From positions 1 through 43,040 of the forward strand of contig JBBRQD010000043.1 in assembly GCA_038227045.1 (NCBI GenBank): a stretch of 43,040 nt of DNA, given 5' to 3'. Shown here one piece after another: positions 1-7,768 of this stretch. The notes under the pieces were generated by a model. It saw only the letters and a list, made by a program, of their open reading frames with translations. It did not search any database and had not been told where the DNA came from. The translations under genes were made by a program, and so were the position numbers. Numbering within the stretch: the first letter of the stretch is position 1; each line of letters opens with the position of its first letter. The stretch is from JANXLS01 sp038227045 (GTDB taxonomy: Bacteria; Planctomycetota; SZUA-567; H5-PLA8).

Positions 1-102
1 AGCGCGGCAAAAGGCTGGAGGAAATTAAATAAATCGGAGTTGTTGGCAGACGTGATCAAGCTTGTTCGTTTCGTGGATGGCATCAAGGAAAACGCCGCAT
101 GA
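1..102 (+). CDS. C-terminal tail of a transposase (probably IS256/mutator-like), cut by the window edge
   Basis: An open frame runs from the first base to a TGA at 100-102. It encodes 33 residues that include KGWRKLNKSELLADVI and VRFVDGIKENAA. This resembles the WRKLNG...L..V..GV.F.DG tail of IS256-like (mutator type) transposases. The family call rests on recall of that tail pattern only, since no catalytic residues are in view. The insertion sequence end should lie between here and the next gene, but I could not identify a terminal inverted repeat. Confidence 0.4.
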   Translation, partial: SAAKGWRKLNKSELLADVIKLVRFVDGIKENAA

Positions 103-126
103 TTTCAACATCGCCATCCACATCAT

Positions 127-294
127 TTGACAATTGCTCTAAATTTGCTGATCGATGCGCTGAAGACAACGAAGGATCCAGAGGTTCAATTGCGAACCCG
201 TGCGCTATTGCAAAAAATTCGTCTACGCGCAGCGGTGGACAAATTCCGATTGGATCATCCCGCGAAAGATGACAAGGTCAGTCCGAAGAAATAG
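127..294 (+). other. Short open stretch, possible gene remnant
   Basis: The same reading frame as the transposase tail stays open after its stop, up to a TAG at 292-294. It reads as a plausible short helical, Lys/Arg-rich peptide (LLIDALKTTKDPEVQLRTRA, then a stretch ending VSPKK). There is no ATG and no ribosome binding site, only TTG codons. It may be the 3' remnant of a gene broken by the neighbouring insertion sequence, or chance. Nothing recognisable is visible in 295-346. Confidence 0.2.
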
Positions 295-346
295 AAGTTA
301 TTGATGAATTACCGGGAACGCCACGTGAAACCGCATGGCTCGTCGC

Positions 347-2905
347 CTACTCCTCATTCCGAAAAGTAGCCAACTGCCGCGACGCCTGCGCATGGCTCAG
401 GAACTGCCGCGTCACGATGTCCGAAAGCGCCGCCATGTCTTCGTCCACGCGCGTCAGCAAATGCGCCAGATTGGTCCGTTTTCCCTGCGCATCGGTCTGG
501 CAGAGTTCCTCGATCTCCGCCAACCGCAGCGTCGCCAATCCGCCAAAAGTGACGCGCTGTTCCGGCGACAAATGCGCCAGCGAACTGTCTCGCGGCAGGT
601 TCTCGACGTGCTCGTTCAACTTGACGTATTGGAACGCGATCGAGCGTGGGTTGGTCTCGTCGGCCAGCAGCAGATCCAGCACGGGCGCGAGCTGCAGGTT
701 CGCCAGGTAGCGCCGGCGATAGGTCATGAAGCTGTCGCCGATCTCCAGCACCGCTTCGAGCAGCGTGCCGTCCTCCTTCACCGGCGTCACCAATGTGCTG
801 CGCAGCAGCCCCGCCATGTTGTTCGTGCGTTCGAGCCGCCGGCCCATGTCCATGAACAGCCATACCTGCCCGCGCGTCATGCTTTCGCTCGCAAGCCCGC
901 CGAACGACGCCAGCGACGTCACCATGGTGTTGAGCCGCTGAATGATTTCGCTGAGACGCGTCTCTTCCAAATTTTCCGGCCACGCCGATTCTTCGTGCAG
1001 GCTGTTGACCACGCGCCACGTGTCCGTCGAAATGCGGTCGCGAACCGCTCGCGAGACCGATTGCAACGCCTGCAGCGTCGCGCTCAATCCGCCCGGTTCG
1101 CGGCTTTCTTTGAGCAGAATCTTCAGTTCGTCGCCGGGCGTGGCGCTTTCCGCCGTGTGTTCGCGCGCGACGCCGCTGGCCGCGCCGCCCTGATGCCGCA
1201 GCGCGCGCATCAGGTCCGAGAGTTCCTTCACCTCGCCCCAGATCGATTTTTCAGACAGCCGGTTGGCGATGCCGCGCATCAGCCGCACGGCGTTTTCCGC
1301 GCGCTCGACGTAGCGCCCCAGCCAGTAGAGATTGTCGGCCACGCGGCTGGGCAGATCGCTGCCACCGCGTGTCAGTTCGATCGCGTGCCCCATCGGCCGC
1401 AGCAGGCTGAAGGTGCTCACAGGCCCCGCCGATTGCACCCACGTGTCCTTGCTGCCCGCCCCGCGCTGCAGCGAAAAAACCAGCGACTCCGCGGACGTGG
1501 GCACCTGCGTCAATCCGCCCGGCATGACGCTGTACGATCCTTCCGACGCCACCAGCATTGTTCTCAACACCGCGTGCCGCGGCTGGATGCGGTTCTCCAC
1601 CATCACCGGCGCGGTCGAAAGAGCCACTTGCTCCTGAGCGATGTACGCCGACGGCTTGGCGCGGATTTGAGCCTGCAACTTTTCGCGTTGCACCACGGAC
1701 AGTTTGACGCAAAAAACGGATTCGATGTTGCGCTGCGGGTACGCGGGCTTGACGATCATTTTGTCGAGATTCGCCAGCACATGATCCAGCGACGCGCTCT
1801 GCCCGCACCAATAGCTCGGCACGGACCCGATCAGCAGATCTTCGCCCAGAAGATGCTTGCACAACGCCTGTAGAAAAGGTTGCAGCGCGGGCGTCTCCGC
1901 CAGCCCGCTGCCCAGCGGATTGGAGACCGCCACGTTCCCGGCGCGCACCGCCTGCATCAGCCCCGGCACGCCCAGAAACGAAGTCGGATTCAATTCCAGC
2001 GGATCGCAGAAATCGTCGTCCATGCGCCGCAGAATCACGTCCACGCGGTGCAGCCCGCCCAGCGTTTTCAGGAACACGCACTGGTCGCGCACCGTCAAAT
2101 CGCCGCCTTCGACCAGCGTGTAATTCATATAGCGCGCAAGGTACGCGTGCTCGAAATAAGTCTCGTTGTACGGCCCCGGCGTCAGCAGTACGGTGCGCGG
2201 ATTGTCGCGGTTGTACGGCGCCAGCGCGCGCAGCGTTTCGCGCACGCGGCGGAAGAACATCGCCAGTCGCTGCACCTGGCATTCTTTGAAAATATCCGGA
2301 AAAATGCGCGAAAGAACAATGCGGTTTTCAAGCGCGTAACCCGCGCCCGATGGCGCCTGCGTGCGGTCGCCGATCACCGACCAGTTGCCGTCCGGCGAAT
2401 GCGCAATGTCCGCCGAATACAAATGCAGGTACGAATTGCCCGGCACCGCAACTCCGTGGCACGGCCGCAAAAATCCCGGGTGCCCGAAAATCAATTCGGG
2501 CGGCAGCACGCCGTCTTTGAGCAGCCGTTGAGAACCGTAGATATCGGCGAGCACCAGATTCAACAGCCGCGCGCGCTGGGTGAGCCCCCGTTCGAGAACG
2601 CTCCATTCGCGCGCCGAAATCATCATCGGCACCGCGTCCAGCACCCACGGCCGGTCGATGCCGCGTGGGTCGCCGTACACATTGTACGACACGCCGTTTT
2701 CATGCAGCAGCCGCTGCGCGAAATCCCAGCGCCGCTCGATCTCCGCCGAACCCAGCGCGTCCATCTGCTCGACGAAACCGCTCCAATGCGGATGAATCCC
2801 GCCCAGCGGCGAAAGCATTTCGTCATACACGCCGGGGAGTGCGGCGTAGCCCTGGCGCCAGTCGGTCGAGATGGTTTTCGGAACGTCCGTCACGGAGGAT
2901 GTCAT
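347..2905 (-). CDS. Circularly permuted ATP-grasp / alpha-E fusion protein
   Basis: This 852-residue protein has two parts. Residues about 60-500 match the circularly permuted type 2 ATP-grasp family (formerly DUF404/DUF407), for example YNVYGDPRGIDRPWVLD near the start and MIVKPAYPQRNIESVF in the middle. Residues about 515-840 are an all-helical alpha-E domain (formerly DUF403), beginning LPSRVADNLYWLGRYVERAE. In many bacteria these are two adjacent genes; here they are fused. Related proteins often sit beside transglutaminase-like genes and are proposed to make peptide bonds, but the substrate is unknown and no such partner is in this window. The start at 2905 is the first ATG in frame; no clear ribosome binding site precedes it. 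It is transcribed away from the 31-base inverted repeat at 2996-3075. Confidence 0.9.
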   Translation of the reverse strand: MTSSVTDVPKTISTDWRQGYAALPGVYDEMLSPLGGIHPHWSGFVEQMDALGSAEIERRWDFAQRLLHENGVSYNVYGDPRGIDRPWVLDAVPMMISAREWSVLERGLTQRARLLNLVLADIYGSQRLLKDGVLPPELIFGHPGFLRPCHGVAVPGNSYLHLYSADIAHSPDGNWSVIGDRTQAPSGAGYALENRIVLSRIFPDIFKECQVQRLAMFFRRVRETLRALAPYNRDNPRTVLLTPGPYNETYFEHAYLARYMNYTLVEGGDLTVRDQCVFLKTLGGLHRVDVILRRMDDDFCDPLELNPTSFLGVPGLMQAVRAGNVAVSNPLGSGLAETPALQPFLQALCKHLLGEDLLIGSVPSYWCGQSASLDHVLANLDKMIVKPAYPQRNIESVFCVKLSVVQREKLQAQIRAKPSAYIAQEQVALSTAPVMVENRIQPRHAVLRTMLVASEGSYSVMPGGLTQVPTSAESLVFSLQRGAGSKDTWVQSAGPVSTFSLLRPMGHAIELTRGGSDLPSRVADNLYWLGRYVERAENAVRLMRGIANRLSEKSIWGEVKELSDLMRALRHQGGAASGVAREHTAESATPGDELKILLKESREPGGLSATLQALQSVSRAVRDRISTDTWRVVNSLHEESAWPENLEETRLSEIIQRLNTMVTSLASFGGLASESMTRGQVWLFMDMGRRLERTNNMAGLLRSTLVTPVKEDGTLLEAVLEIGDSFMTYRRRYLANLQLAPVLDLLLADETNPRSIAFQYVKLNEHVENLPRDSSLAHLSPEQRVTFGGLATLRLAEIEELCQTDAQGKRTNLAHLLTRVDEDMAALSDIVTRQFLSHAQASRQLATFRNEE

Positions 2906-2995
2906 AGCGGCCCATACGGTGCAAATCGGCGAATCCAGACACTGCGACTATACCGACACGCACGATTCGTTCAAGCCCCGTACCGCAGGCGCATT

Positions 2996-3075
2996 CCAGA
3001 GCCGCGCACGTAAGTAAGCGGCCAGAATCGTTCGCCGCCGCAAATCTGGCCGCTAACTTACGTGCGCGGCTCTGG
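2996..3075. repeat. Large inverted repeat between divergent and convergent gene ends
   Basis: Two 31-base arms, 2996-3026 and 3045-3075, are reverse complements with a single mismatch and are separated by 18 bases. The arm core is GAGCCGCGCACGTAAG. It lies downstream of the propeller/PDZ gene and upstream of the ATP-grasp gene, both on the minus strand. The arms differ in sequence from the GTAG palindromes found elsewhere in the window, so this is another repeat family. It can form a long GC-rich hairpin, but there is no T-run to make it a classical terminator. Confidence 0.75.
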
Positions 3076-3083
3076 CACCTCCC

Positions 3084-5207
3084 CTACCGCGCCCCAAGCT
3101 TAATCTTAATCGTCTCGCTTTTCCCGGCCCGCTGATACTTCAGCGTCGTCTCGTCGCCCGCCTTCAAAGACTCCAGCGCCTCCAGATATTCCTTCGCCGT
3201 CTTGATCGGCTTGCCGCCAAGTTCAAGCACGATGTCGCCCCCTTGCAAGCCCGCTTTCTGAGCCGGCGAACCGTCGCGCACGCCGCTCAATTTCACGCCC
3301 TCGCCGCCGTCGGCTTTGAAGTCGGGAATGGTGCCAAGATACGGACGCTTCGCCGCATCGGCGGCAGCTTTCGCGGCAACCGGATCATACGCCGTATAGG
3401 CGATCTTGACCTCGCCCGACGCAAGAAGCCACAGCGCGTCGCCGACCGCCGCTGAAGCCGAAACCATGGCAAAATCGTCACGTCCTGGCCCGTCATCCTG
3501 CTTCTCCTTCGGAACATCCGGACCACCGAATGCGATGCCCGGAATGCTCTTGTCGGTAAATTGCTTCAACTCCGGCGCCTGCTCGGGCGATTCCACTGTC
3601 TCAATCGACAATTCCGGATGCCGCGCCGCGAGCCGTTCGGCCAATTCGCGCCACCCGTTCCCCGTGCCCGCGCCAAAAAGATACAGCGTCCGGCCGAGCA
3701 TTTTGCCGAGATGCATCGTGCTCACGTACGCGCTCGTTTTCAGCGGCCGCTTCTCCATCTCCTTCTTCAAATCACTCTGCGAATTCTTGTGTACTGCATC
3801 CGTGTCGTCGGTGTCGGCAATCGTAAAATAGATCCCGCTGGCGGGCGCGGTCTTCGCCTTTCCCCGCGAGTCGACTTCGGCCTTGACGCTCTCAATTAGC
3901 GCCGCCGTACCCCACGGCGACCAGTCAATGCCATTCATCTGCGCCGCGGCCACGATCACCGTGTCCGCATTGTTCTGCGGCGGCAGCCAGCCCGTGATGC
4001 GCGGCCCGAAGATGAAAAACGTCTCATCGATATTTTCGGTCTGGCCGAAAGGCATCAGCCCAACGCTGTGAAATTGTTTGGCCACGTTGTGTTCGAGATG
4101 CGATGCCGCGAACGCTTCCGACAACACCCGAACCCGGTCGAACATCCCCGCGTCCACAAAAATGGTGTCGTCTTTCTTGGGCGCTGGGACGGCAACCGCA
4201 TCCGCGATATCGGGCAGCGAAAGATCGGCGATGAAAATGTGGCTCTTGTTTTCGGAACGGTTCGAAGTCCACATAATCTTCCGGCCATCCGGCGAAATCA
4301 CGGGAAGACTGTCGAAGCCGGGCGCAAAAGTAAGCCGCGTCAACTCGCTGCCATCGGGGCGGATCGCATAGAGATCGAACGACGGGTCGTCGATGCGGCT
4401 GCCGAACACAATCCACTTCATCGACGGATGCCAGTACGGCGCCCAGGAAACCGAATTCAGCGAAGTGATCTTTTTCTTGTTCGAACCGTCCACGTCCATG
4501 ATCCATATTTCGGACGACGTTTGGGCTTCGTCCTCAAAGCGCCGCCAGACGATCTTCTTTCCATCGGGCGAGAAGAAGGGCCCGCCGTCATAAAATTTCT
4601 CGTGCGTCAAGCGCCGCTGATTCTTGCCGTCCGAATCCATCACATAAATCTCGCCATCGCCGTCGCGCCAGGAACAGTAGACAATCGATTTGCCATCCGG
4701 CGAGTACGCGCATTCGGCATCGTAGCCGGGCGAATCGGTGAGACGGACGAGATTCTTGCCGTCCGGATCGGATTCGAAAATATCGAAGCTCGGATCGAAA
4801 TTCCAATTGTAGCGCTCGGTCTTCCCAGCCTTCTGCTTCTCGATCTCCTCCTTCTGCTTCGCGCCGCTTTCGGCGTCGAGATGCGTGCTGGCGAACAGAA
4901 TACGATTTTTCGTGGGATGAAAATACGAGCACGTCGTCTTGCCAACACCGGTCGAAATGCGCGTCGTTTTCCCAGTGGCCAGCTCCATTTTGTAAATCTG
5001 ATAGAACGGATTGCCCTCCTCGCGCACGCCCTGAAAAACTATCTCCTTGCCGTCAGGCGAAAAATAAGCTTCGCCATTCTTGCTGCCGGCAAACGTAAGC
5101 CGGCGGATATTTTTCAAATGAGCCGATTCCTGTTCGGCAACATCGGCGGCGTACGACATTCCAACCACAAGCAAACCGAGCAAAACGAAAGAATTCTTGA
5201 GTGTCAC
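3084..5207 (-). CDS. Secreted beta-propeller / degenerate M28 peptidase-like / PDZ protein
   Basis: A signal peptide (KNSFVLLGLLVVGMSYA) is followed by TolB-type propeller blades at about residues 30-340, with repeated FSPDGK and ExYxMDxDGKN motifs. A middle region (about 345-610) aligns by eye with M28 aminopeptidases, and a PDZ domain occupies about 623-707 (GVKLSGVRDGSPAQKAGL). Propeller-M28-PDZ proteins are usually periplasmic or outer-surface peptidases. Here the M28 zinc ligands appear lost: the AHYDHLG segment reads AAQMNGID, the NxDMxGR segment reads HLGKMLGR, and no SDH motif remains, so it is probably a binding protein rather than an enzyme. I chose the GTG at 5207 because AAGGAG lies 8 bases upstream; an in-frame ATG at 5231 is the alternative. 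Length is 707 residues. Confidence 0.85.
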   Translation of the reverse strand: MTLKNSFVLLGLLVVGMSYAADVAEQESAHLKNIRRLTFAGSKNGEAYFSPDGKEIVFQGVREEGNPFYQIYKMELATGKTTRISTGVGKTTCSYFHPTKNRILFASTHLDAESGAKQKEEIEKQKAGKTERYNWNFDPSFDIFESDPDGKNLVRLTDSPGYDAECAYSPDGKSIVYCSWRDGDGEIYVMDSDGKNQRRLTHEKFYDGGPFFSPDGKKIVWRRFEDEAQTSSEIWIMDVDGSNKKKITSLNSVSWAPYWHPSMKWIVFGSRIDDPSFDLYAIRPDGSELTRLTFAPGFDSLPVISPDGRKIMWTSNRSENKSHIFIADLSLPDIADAVAVPAPKKDDTIFVDAGMFDRVRVLSEAFAASHLEHNVAKQFHSVGLMPFGQTENIDETFFIFGPRITGWLPPQNNADTVIVAAAQMNGIDWSPWGTAALIESVKAEVDSRGKAKTAPASGIYFTIADTDDTDAVHKNSQSDLKKEMEKRPLKTSAYVSTMHLGKMLGRTLYLFGAGTGNGWRELAERLAARHPELSIETVESPEQAPELKQFTDKSIPGIAFGGPDVPKEKQDDGPGRDDFAMVSASAAVGDALWLLASGEVKIAYTAYDPVAAKAAADAAKRPYLGTIPDFKADGGEGVKLSGVRDGSPAQKAGLQGGDIVLELGGKPIKTAKEYLEALESLKAGDETTLKYQRAGKSETIKIKLGAR

Positions 5208-5298
5208 CGTGCGTCTCCTTTTCAAATTCATTATTTGGGTTCCATATAATAGAGGAAACGGGCGTCCATGTGTTGAAATAAAAACATGAAAAATCGCT

Positions 5299-5347
5299 TT
5301 AAACCGCAAAGTCCGCGCTACTCTGTGTTCTCTGTGCCTCTGTGGTG
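5299..5347. repeat. Dispersed CTCTGTGTTCTCTGTG-type repeat
   Basis: The bases 5321-5347 read CTCTGTGTTCTCTGTGCCTC followed by TGTGGTG. The same element, in varied form, appears at 6656-6684 (opposite orientation) and 6893-6921. It ends 24 bases before the aminotransferase start codon, so it sits in that gene's 5' leader. Function unknown. Confidence 0.7.
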
Positions 5348-5370
5348 CGGAAACATTGCCGAGATAAAAT

Positions 5371-6648
5371 ATGGACACAGCCCCCTTCATTCAAACCGAA
5401 CTTCCCGGCCCGCTGGCGCGAAAGGCCATTGCGCTCGACCGGCGCTTCACGTCGCCAAGCTACACGCGCTACATTCCACTGTGCGTGAAAAGCGCGTCGA
5501 TGTGCACGGTCGAAGACCTCGACGGCAACCGCTTCCTCGATTTCACCGCGGGCATCGCCGTCAACAATTGCGGCCACTGCCACCCGGAGATCGTCAAAGC
5601 CATCCGCGATCAGGCCGGCAAACTGCTCCACATGTGCGGCAGTGACTACTATAACCAGCCGCAGGCGGACTTGGCCTCGCGGCTCTGTAATCTCTGGCCC
5701 GGCCCGTCGCCGACGCGCGTCTTCTTCACCAACTCCGGCGCGGAGTCCATCGAAGGCGCATTCAAACTCGCGCGCTACCACACCGGCCGGCAGCGCGTGA
5801 TCGCATTCCTCGGCGCATTTCACGGGCGCACGTTCGGCGCGCTTTCGCTGACCGCGTCGCGCATCACGCAGCGCGCCCATTTCGCGCCGCTGGTGCCCGA
5901 AGTCGAACACGTTCCCTACGGGGACGTGAAGTACATCAGCGAGCAGCTTTTCAAACGCACCGTCCCGCCCGACGAAGTCGCCGCGATCTTCGTCGAACCG
6001 CTGCAGGGCGAAGGCGGCTACATCATTCCGCCAAAAGAATTTCTGCCCGAACTGCGGGCGCTCTGCGACCAGCATGGGATTCTATTGGTCGCCGACGAAG
6101 TCCAAAGCGGCTTCGGCCGCACCGGAAAAATGTTCTGCATCGAACACGTCGGCGTCGAACCCGATATTCTCTGCCTCGCAAAAGGCATCGCCAGCGGCCT
6201 GCCGCTGGGCGCGATGGTCGCGAAGGAATCGGTCATGGACTGGAAGGAAGGCGCGCACGGATCGACCTTCGGCGGCAACCCCGTCAGTTGCCGCGCCGCG
6301 CTGGCCAGCATCGACCTGATCGAACGCGAATACATGCAAAACGCCCGCAACGTCGGCGACTTCATGCTAAACCAATTGAAAAAAATGCGCGCCGATTTCC
6401 CAGAACACATCGGCGAAGTCCGCGGCCTGGGATTGATGATCGGTATGGACATCGTGGACGACGCAAAATCCCTGCGCCCGGCAAAAGTCCTGCGAGACAA
6501 AATCGTAGACGACGCCTACTACGCCGGCCTGCTGCTGCTGGGATGCGGCGAAGCCACAGTCCGCTTCTGCCCCCCACTGTGCATCACTCAAAAAGAAGCC
6601 GAAACCGGCCTGAAAATCCTCGCCGAAGTAATCAAGAAAAACCGATAA
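5371..6648 (+). CDS. Class III aminotransferase (acetylornithine / 4-aminobutyrate aminotransferase family)
   Basis: This 425-residue protein is a PLP-dependent fold-type I aminotransferase. Visible family marks are FTAGIAVNNCGHCHPEIV (residues about 58-75), TNSGAESIEGAFKLAR for cofactor phosphate binding (about 120-135), GAFHGRT (148-154), ADEVQSGFGRTG with the pyridine-nitrogen Asp at 242, and CLAKGIASGLPLGAM with the Schiff-base Lys at 271. The family transfers amino groups from acetylornithine, 4-aminobutyrate, ornithine or similar omega-amino compounds to 2-oxoglutarate. The exact substrate cannot be read from sequence, and no arginine or GABA pathway gene is adjacent. It is a single gene flanked by dispersed repeats on both sides. 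No strong ribosome binding site precedes the ATG. Confidence 0.9.
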   Translation: MDTAPFIQTELPGPLARKAIALDRRFTSPSYTRYIPLCVKSASMCTVEDLDGNRFLDFTAGIAVNNCGHCHPEIVKAIRDQAGKLLHMCGSDYYNQPQADLASRLCNLWPGPSPTRVFFTNSGAESIEGAFKLARYHTGRQRVIAFLGAFHGRTFGALSLTASRITQRAHFAPLVPEVEHVPYGDVKYISEQLFKRTVPPDEVAAIFVEPLQGEGGYIIPPKEFLPELRALCDQHGILLVADEVQSGFGRTGKMFCIEHVGVEPDILCLAKGIASGLPLGAMVAKESVMDWKEGAHGSTFGGNPVSCRAALASIDLIEREYMQNARNVGDFMLNQLKKMRADFPEHIGEVRGLGLMIGMDIVDDAKSLRPAKVLRDKIVDDAYYAGLLLLGCGEATVRFCPPLCITQKEAETGLKILAEVIKKNR

Positions 6649-6655
6649 GAATTTT

Positions 6656-6921
6656 CACCACGGAGTCACGGAGAACACAGAGAGTCTTTGTTTACCGGGT
6701 CCGTTCATAGGAGAATCGTCGCGACAAACGCATGCAAATTGAGTTTTTCGAGCGAAAATCAGCAGAAAAGTGTTATGTGCTCCTATGAGCATTCCGCGTT
6801 AACCGCTCAAAAAGGCGGTAATCAATTACCACAGAGAATGTGCCGGTCAAATAAAACGGCACCCGGAAAACGAAAAACTATTTTCTTTTCTCCTCTCTGT
6901 GTTCTCTGTGTCTCTGTGGTG
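6656..6921. repeat. Inverted pair of the ACACAGAG repeat enclosing about 208 bases
   Basis: A 29-base copy at 6656-6684 (CACCACGGAGTCACGGAGAA and onward) and a copy at 6893-6921 in the opposite orientation differ at only three positions after reverse complementing. They enclose a non-coding stretch that contains a small hairpin around 6799-6827 (TTAACCGCTCAAAAAGGCGG) and another fragment resembling the repeat near 6830. The whole 6649-6931 gap between the aminotransferase and comF has no convincing gene. The arrangement resembles a small non-autonomous mobile element, but no target duplication was recognised. Confidence 0.65.
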
Positions 6922-6931
6922 CAAAACCGCC

Positions 6932-7753
6932 TCACCCGCGAGCAAAACAAGCCGCAAAAACCTTCCCAATCCCCGCCTGATGAAGTATCCGCGCACATTC
7001 CGAAACCGTGCTGCCCGTCGTGATCACATCATCGATCAACAACACTGTGGCCCCCTGATAATTCCGGGCGCGTTTCGCCACGCAACCAAACGCGCCGACC
7101 ACGTTTTCGCGCCGTTGCTTTGCGGAAAGTTGCGCCTGCCGGCGTGTCGCGCGGATCTTTTTCAGCAGCCGCGTTTCCAGTTTCAGCTTGAGCTCAGCCG
7201 ACACGACGCGAGCCAGTTCCTCGGCCTGATTGTAACCGCGCTTGAACAACGCTCCGCGCATTAATGGAGCCGGTACGACCACGACGCGGTCCGCTTCTGC
7301 GAGCAATGCCGTTTGCCGGATGCGCATCGCGAGAATCGTGCCAAGCGTTTGTGCCAGATGACTCTTGCCGCCGAATTTCAGCGCCAACACCAGATCGCGC
7401 GAAGGCCCTTCCTCGTAGCGCAGCGCCGCCACCGACGCGCTCACAAAACGCGGCGGATGCCTCCTGCACGACACGCAATCCGCAACAGAGCCCATGCCCG
7501 CTCCGACGAAATCGCCACAACGCACGCAGCGATCCTCGCCAATCCAGCGGATTTCATCCGAGCATTTTTTGCAGAGAGCTTTGTTGATAAATTCGGGAAG
7601 CGGCGTGCCGCAGGACGCGCAATGCGGCGAAAAAAACAAATCAAGCGCGGCATCGCCACAGCGCCAGGCAAAGCGCGCTAAAGGGTGAGTCGCCCGGCAC
7701 GAATGGCCGGGATCGAATAGCATCGCCGCAACAGCGGGATCGAGCGCGGCCAT
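6932..7753 (-). CDS. comF: ComF family phosphoribosyltransferase-like protein
   Basis: This 273-residue protein starts with a zinc-ribbon region holding four CxxC pairs (Cys 45/48, 61/64, 76/79, 93/96). It continues with a type I phosphoribosyltransferase domain ending in the PRPP-binding motif VLLIDDVITTGST (about 237-249). The KRGYNQAEELAR segment (171-182) is typical of ComF. In naturally competent bacteria ComF helps take up or process single-stranded DNA, although many non-competent bacteria keep it. It is the last gene of the minus-strand group cysS-arsS-comF, 15 bases after the arsS stop. A ComEA-like gene at 31020 is the only other competence-type gene in the window. Confidence 0.9.
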   Translation of the reverse strand: MAALDPAVAAMLFDPGHSCRATHPLARFAWRCGDAALDLFFSPHCASCGTPLPEFINKALCKKCSDEIRWIGEDRCVRCGDFVGAGMGSVADCVSCRRHPPRFVSASVAALRYEEGPSRDLVLALKFGGKSHLAQTLGTILAMRIRQTALLAEADRVVVVPAPLMRGALFKRGYNQAEELARVVSAELKLKLETRLLKKIRATRRQAQLSAKQRRENVVGAFGCVAKRARNYQGATVLLIDDVITTGSTVSECARILHQAGIGKVFAACFARG

Positions 7754-7768
7754 GGAATATTTCCAAAT

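Noticed and set aside
335..3013. Long open frames on the plus strand opposite the ATP-grasp gene
   Set aside because: They are rich in Arg, His and Gln with no recognisable motif and mirror a strongly supported gene; typical antisense shadows in GC-rich DNA.
4068..5249. Long plus-strand frame opposite the propeller/PDZ gene
   Set aside because: Lies wholly antisense to a well-supported protein with repeated FSPDGK motifs, and has no motif of its own.
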